Notes under the pieces: generated by a model
Told to the model about the DNA's origin: nothing
Seen by the model: only the letters and a program-made list of their open reading frames with translations
Database searches by the model: none
Source of the DNA: Candidatus Coatesbacteria bacterium RBG_13_66_14
Lineage (GTDB): Bacteria > RBG-13-66-14
Assembly (NCBI GenBank): GCA_001774505.1
Contig: MFAF01000007.1
Span: 1,123-8,917, forward strand
Direction of reading: 5' to 3'
Length of the DNA: 7,795 nucleotides
In this document: piece after piece, positions 1-6,100 of the stretch
Layout of the letters: each line of letters begins with the position of its first letter
Numbering within the stretch: position 1 is the stretch's first letter
Translations under genes and position numbers: made by a program

Positions 1-4
1 CGCC

Positions 5-33
5 TTGTCCCCCCCGCCGCAAACTGGTAAAAT
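5..33 (+). promoter_or_regulatory. Predicted sigma-70-type promoter with extended -10
   Basis: A -35-like hexamer TTGTCC (5-10, four of six consensus bases) lies exactly 17 bp before TAAAAT (28-33, five of six). TG at 25-26, followed by one base, gives an extended -10. In such GC-rich DNA an AT-rich -10 at ideal spacing stands out. It would put the transcription start near 40 and leave a leader of about 75 nt before the ATG at 116. This is pattern matching only; the host's sigma-factor preferences are unknown. Confidence 0.5.
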
Positions 34-62
34 CCGCTTCGTGCGTGAGAAAAGATCGGTCC

Positions 63-94
63 GGGCCGTAAGGCCTTTTCGGGGCGAACGCCCC
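63..94 (+). promoter_or_regulatory. Two small hairpins in the 5' leader
   Basis: Two adjacent inverted repeats lie between the predicted promoter and the ribosome binding site. The first is GGCC (64-67), loop GTAA (68-71, a GNRA-type tetraloop), GGCC (72-75), extendable by a G-U pair at 63/76 and followed by TTTT (76-79). The second is GGGGCG (81-86), AA, CGCCCC (89-94), which in practice folds as a five-pair stem with a GAAC loop. They could stabilise the leader or attenuate transcription weakly. The first stem is too short for a confident intrinsic terminator, and small GC palindromes are common in GC-rich DNA. Confidence 0.3.
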
Positions 95-104
95 CTCGGA
101 ACCC

Positions 105-111
105 AAGGTGA
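105..111 (+). promoter_or_regulatory. Ribosome binding site of the giant PAS/GAF gene
   Basis: AAGGTGA ends four bases before the ATG at 116. Its AGGTGA part is complementary to the 3' end of bacterial 16S rRNA, matching the right half of the full TAAGGAGGTGA. This supports ATG 116 over the in-frame GTG at 41, which would start almost at the predicted transcription start and add 25 Arg-rich residues. Confidence 0.65.
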
Positions 112-115
112 ACAG

Positions 116-3100
116 ATGCTGGACGAGAAGAAGACCAAGGCTCAACTCATCGCCGAGCTGGGGGGGCTCCGAGCCGGGCCCGGCGCCCGGGACGACCTCG
201 CCTCCCTCTGCGAGATGATCCCCCAGGGCGTCTTCCGGTGCGACGCCGAAGGCGGGATCGCGTGGGCCAACCGGTCCCTGGCCCGGATGCTCGGCCGGGA
301 CGACCCCGCGGACCTCGTCGGGGTCAAGCTGCGCAGCCTCCTGGCCCATCCCCGGGCCGCGAAGGGCCTCCTCGATTCCCTGAAGTCGGGCCTGAGTGTC
401 GTGGGGTGCGGGACCGAGCTGAAGCGGGCCGACGGCGGGATCCTGCGGGCGTCGGTCACCCTGGAGCCCCGGCCGTCCGCCGATGGCCGGACGGTCTTCG
501 ACGGGGTGGCCCAGGACCTCTCGGGCGCCGAGGCCCTGGAGCGCCGAGAGAGGCAGAGCGCCGTCCTGGCCGCCCTCTCCCGGGAGCTATTCACCGTGGG
601 GTCGGTGCAGGAGGTCCTCGACGCCGCCGTCGGGCGGCTCGCGGAAATTTTCCCGACTTTCTCCAGCGCGAACCTCGTCGAGGACGAGGGGCGGTGCCTC
701 GTCGTCCGGGCGCACCGGGTGGCGTCGGCCATCCTGCGCTTCGGCGAGAAGCTGACCGGCCGCCGCCTCCGCGACCTGAAAATCCCCCTCGACTGCGACA
801 GCGTGGTCGCCCGGACCATCCGCACCGGCCACCCCACGGTCTGCGGCCTCGACTTCGAGCCCGACTCACCCGTCAACGAGACGGACCTGCGCACCCTGGT
901 CGAGGCGCTGGTCGAGAAAAAAAGCCCCCTGCGGCGCTTCGCGGCCCCGATAGCGGATAAATTCGGCGACGCAGCCTTCCTGGGCATCCCCTTCACCGAT
1001 TCGGCGGGACGGGTCACCGGCTCCATAACCGTCATCGCCCCGTTCAGGTTCAACCGGGAAGACTTCAACCTGATAAAGGCCTGCTCCGACATCGTCGGGA
1101 AGGCGGTCGAGCAGCGGCTCCTCGCCGACGAGCTCCGGGCGTCCGAGGAGCGCTTCCGGGGCGTTTTCGAGAACACCGTCATCGGCATGTACCGCACCAC
1201 CCCCGACGGGCGGGTGCTCATGGCCAACCCCGCCCTGGTGCGGATGCTGGGATACGGTTCCTTCGAGGAGCTCTCCCGGCGGGACCTGGAAAAGGGGTAT
1301 CAGCCGGGCCACTCCCGGGCGGATTTCAAGCGGGCGGTGGAGAAGTCGGGGGAGCTTCGCGGCCAGGAATCGGTCTGGAAGCGGCTCGACGGCACGAGCC
1401 TCCACGTGCGCGAGAACGCTCGCGCCGTGCGCGACTCCAAGGGCAGAACCCTCTACTACGAGGGCACCGTCGAGGACGTCACCGAGCGGGTCGAGGTCGA
1501 GGGGGCGCTCCGCGAATCGGAGCACAGGTACCGCTTCCTGGTGGAGAACAGCTACGACGTCTTCTACCGGGTGAACCTGGAGGACGAGAGCTACGCCTAC
1601 CTCTCCCCGGCGATGAAAAACGTCCTCGGCTACACGGCCGAGGAGTTCGTCCGGATGGCGAAGACCGGCGAGGTGGCGGAGCGGATCCACCCCGACGATC
1701 TGGGGTGGCTCAGGGAGGACGCCCTAGCCCTGCGGGACAACGCGCGGGGCGCGCTGGAAAAACCCGTCATCGAGTACCGCCTGCGCCACGCCGACGGCGC
1801 GTACCGCTGGCTGTCGGATTCGCGGACCGTCGTTTACGACGAGGCGGGGCGCAAGGCCATTGCCCTCGTCGGGGTGACCCGCGACGTCACCGAGCGCAAG
1901 CTGGCCGAGGAGCGCCTGAGGGAGTCCGAGGAGCTCTACCGCACCTTCACCGAGGAGGCGCTCGTCGGCGTTTACATCTTCGAGAAGGGCCGTTTCGTCT
2001 TCGCCAACCCCCGGATGGAGGAGATAACCGGTTACTCGCGCTCCGAGCTGTGCGCCATGGACCCCATGGAGATCGTGCTGCAGGAGGACCGCGACGGTCA
2101 CCTGCGGGAGCGGGCCCAGGCCCGGGCCCGGGGCGAGGAGGTGCCCTCGACCTACCGGATGCACATCAGGAAGAAGGACGGCGAGGTGCGGGTGCTGGAG
2201 CTCCGGGCGCAGCGGCTCCCGGCCTTTGGCGACTCGGGCGTCGCCAGCCTGGGCAACTGCGTGGACATCACCGGAGAGGTGCGGGCCGAGGAGGACCGGG
2301 ACAGGCACCTGCGGGAGATACAGGCGCTCTTCGAGGGGGTGGACGTCCTGCTCTGGTCGGTGAGGGAGGCCGAGGACGGGGAGCTCTACTACGAGCAGGT
2401 CAACGACGCCTTCGCCGCGGTGGAGGGGCACACCCCCGAGCATTACAACGGGAGGCCCGTATCCGCCCTGCATCCGCCGGACGAATGCGCGAGAATCAGG
2501 AATTCCTTCGAGTGGGCCAAGCTGGGAAAGGTGCACACCAACGAGATCAGCTTCGGCGAGGGGGCCGGCAGAAAATCCTTCGAAATCCGCCTCATCCCCC
2601 TGGTGGACCCGGACGGCTGGATTCGGCGTTTCATCGGAGCGGGCTCGGACATCACCGAGCGCAAGCGGGCCGAGGAGCGCCTGAGGGAGTCGGAGGAGTA
2701 TTACCGCAGCCTGGTGGAGACCTCGCCGGACGCCATCACCGTCACCGATCTCGAGGGGCGCATCGTAGCCTGCAACCGGCAGGCCGCGAGGATGTACGGC
2801 GCCGATTCCCCCGAGGAGATGGCCGGGCTTTCGAGTGTCGAGCTTATCGCGCCCAAGGACCGCGAGCGGGCGGCGGCGAACCTCAAGAAGGCCCGGTCGG
2901 AGTTCAGGGTGACCGGCGTCGAGTACGACCTTCTGAGAAAGGACCAGACGACATACCCCGTCGAGCTCAGCGCCTCCCTCTACCGGGACGCCCGGGGGAC
3001 CCCCAAGGGCTTCATCGGCATCGTCCGGGACGTCTCGGAGCGCAAGCGGGCCGAGGTGGCGCTGCGCGAATCCGAGAAGAGATACCGCTTCCTGGTGGAA

Positions 3101-6100
3101 AACACCAACGACCTCTTCTACCGGGTGAACCTTGCCGACGAGAGCTACGCGTACCTCTCCCCGGCGCTGGTGAAGATCCTCGGCTACGGGATCGAGCAGT
3201 TCGTCGAGATGGCGAAGTCGGGCGAGCTGGCGAAACGGATCCACCCCGACGACTTGGCCGGGGTGGTGGCGGACGCGGAGGCGCTGCGGGACAACGCCCG
3301 CGGGGCGGTGGAAAATCCGCTCATCGAGTACCGCCTGCGCCACGCCGACGGCGGGTACCGCTGGCTCTCCGACGCCCGTACCGTGGTGTACGACGAGACG
3401 GGGAAGAAGGCCACCGCCATCATCGGCGTGTCCCGCGACATCACCGAGCGCAAGCTGGCCGAGGAGGCGCTGCGCGAGAGTGAGGAGCGCTACCGCGTCC
3501 TCTCCGAGGAGGCCATCGTCGGGGTCTACATCTACTCCGACGCGCGATTCCTCTACGCCAACGACGAGATGGCCGAAATCACCGGCTACACCGTCGGTGA
3601 GCTGCTGGCCATGGACACCGGCGAGCTGGTCCACAAAGAGACCGCCGATTTCCTCGCCCGGCGCGACGCGGCCCGCAAATCGGGCGAGGAGGTCCCCAGC
3701 CGGTACACGATGAAGATCCGGACCAAGGGCGGCGAAACGGCGGTCCTCCTGGTCGGCGCGCGACCGATCCCCTACGGCGATCGGACCGCCTACCTGGGTA
3801 ACTGCTTCGACATCACGCAGAGCGTCCGGGCGTCGGAGGCGCTCGAGGAATCCGAGGTGCGGTATCGCTCCCTCCAGGACAACATCCCGGTGGGGGTGTT
3901 CCGGGTGACGCACTCGGGCGAGCTCATCTCCGTCAACCCCGCTTTTTCCAGGATGTTCGGCTACTGTTCACCCGAGGAGCTGCTCGAGGTGAGCGTGGTG
4001 GACCTCTACGCCGAGCCTTCGCGGCGCCTCGAGCTCCTCGACGCCCTGAGCGAAAAGGACGTGGTGAGCGACTTCGAGGCCCGGATGCTCCGCCGGGACG
4101 GCTCCTGGTTCTGGGTGCAGATCAACGTGCGGGCTATGCGGGACGCCACCGGGGAGATCGTATTCCACGACGGCATCCTGGTGGACCAGAGCGAGCGAAA
4201 GGCCGCCCTGGAGCGCCTGCGCGAATCCGAGGATCGGTACCGCACCACCCTGGACTCCATGGGGGACGCCATCCACGTGGTGGACTCCGAGCTCCGCATC
4301 ACCCTCGTGAACTCCACGCTCTCCCGCTGGACTCAGGAGCTGGGCATGACCCCAACGGTTGTGGGCAGGACCGTCTTCGAGGCCTTCGGGTTCCTCCCCA
4401 AAAGCGTCCGGGCCGAGTACAGGAAGGTTTTTTCGAGCGGCGAGACGCTCCTGACCACGGAGACTAACGTCATCGGCGGGCGGGAGATCATCACCGAGGT
4501 GCGGAAGATACCGATCCTCAAGGGCGAGCGGGTGGACCGGGTGGTCACCGTCGTCCGGGACGTCACCCGGCAGAAGCTGAACGAGGTCGCCCTGCGCGAG
4601 AGCGAGGAGCGCTACCGCTCCCTCCAGGAGAACATCCCCGTGGGCATCTTCCGCACCACCCCCGACGGGGACCTGCTCACGGCCAACCCCGCCCTCTACG
4701 GCATGCTGGGGTACTCCTCCGAGGATGAGCTGAAGGCGTACAAGGTGGGGGACCACTACGTGCAACCCGAGCTGCGCCGGGAGTTCGTGGATTCGCTCAA
4801 ATCGGGGGGCTTCATCACCGACTTCGAGGCCCCGATGAAGAGGAAGGACGGCTCCACCTTCTGGGCCTCGCTCAACGCCACGCTTGTCCGGGACAAGCGG
4901 GGGAGGGGCCTGCACATAGACGGCATCCTCGAGAACGTGACCGAGCGCAGGCTGGCCCAGGAGCGCTTGAGCGAATCGGAGGAGTTCAGCCGGGCGCTGA
5001 TCGAGCGCTCGCCCCTGGGCGTGTCGGTGCGGGACAGCCGCGGCAGGCTGCTCTCGTGCAACGAGGCGTGGAGGCGCATCTGGGCCGCCACGGAGGGGGA
5101 TATCGCCCGCGATTTCGAGAGGGAGCGGACCGAGCTCCGGTTCGACGAGGAGGATGAGTACCTGGGCGAGTGGCTCCCGGAGGTGGGGCACGTGTACACC
5201 GACGGCGGCTACCTCCACATCCCCGAGGCCGAGATAGCCCACCCGCGGCCCGGTGGCGCCCGGTGGGTTTCCCAGCACTTCTACGCCCTCAAGGACGAGA
5301 CGGCTCAGGTTGGCCGGGTGGTCATCATCACCGAGGACATCACCGACCGCAAGAATACGCAGACGGCGCTGGCCCGCTCCGAGGAGACCTACAAGAGCCT
5401 CTACGAGACCACCCTGGCCCTGGCCGACTCCAGCGAGCTCACCGACGTCATCGGCGTCATCGCGACCCAGGCCACCGGCCTCCTGGGCGCCCAGCAGTGC
5501 CTGTTCCTGCTCCTGGACCCCGCCAGGCGGGTGCTCACCCCCATCTACTCGACGCGGCCCGACTACCGCGACATCATCATGGGCTTCGAGGTGCCCCTGG
5601 GGGTGGGGTTCTCGGGCAAAGTGGCCGAATCGGGCGTCGGTCGGTACCTGAACGCCGGCGAGGTGGACGAGGTCTCGGTCCACGTCGAAGGCACCGACGA
5701 GGGGGAGGATTCGAGAGAATCGCTGATCTCGGTGCCCATGTTCGACGCCGGGAAGGTCCTGGGCGTGATAACCCTGGGCAAGTTCACCGGGGGGTTCACC
5801 GACGCGGACCTGGCGAGGCTCTCCATCTTCGCCCGCCAGTCGGAGATAGCCGTCAAGCGCACCAAGAACATCGAGGAGCTGGCCGCCAGCGAGCGCACCT
5901 ACCACAGCCTCTACGAGACCACCCTGGCCCTGGCCGACTCCACCGACCTCCTCCACGTGATCGAGGTCATCGCGAACCAGGCCTCGATCATGCTCGGGAG
6001 CCGCAAGTGCATCTTCTTCCTGGTGGATCCGGGGCGGGCGGTGCTCCGGCCCATCTACTCCACCCGCCAGGATTACCAGGAGATATTCAGGGACTTCGAG

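Noticed and set aside
63..79. A Rho-independent terminator or attenuator: GGCC-GTAA-GGCC followed by TTTT.
   Set aside because: A four- to five-pair stem with only four T is too weak for a confident terminator, and no leader peptide or alternative pairing was seen.
41..115. An alternative GTG start at 41 in the same frame, adding 25 residues.
   Set aside because: It would sit almost at the predicted transcription start without a ribosome binding site, and the added Arg-rich residues overlap the leader hairpins. ATG 116 has a good Shine-Dalgarno sequence and a typical sensor-kinase N-terminus.
917..923. A run of seven A (GAG AAA AAA AGC) in otherwise GC-rich coding DNA. A -1 shift there would stop at TAA 958-960 and yield a short PAS1-GAF1 product.
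   Set aside because: The bases do not form a canonical in-frame slippery heptamer, no clear downstream stem or pseudoknot was recognised, and the long frame continues cleanly. It stays a possible transcription-slippage or sequencing-error site only.
1705..3483. A 592-codon open frame on the plus strand in another register.
   Set aside because: It lies wholly inside the PAS array in a different frame and gives an Arg/Gly/Pro-rich peptide with no fold signature. The in-frame PAS motifs of the large gene cover the same bases.
1724..3913. A 729-codon open frame on the minus strand.
   Set aside because: The same GC-bias shadow. Its peptide repeats match the duplicated PAS blocks read in antisense, with no domain motif or ribosome binding site to support it.
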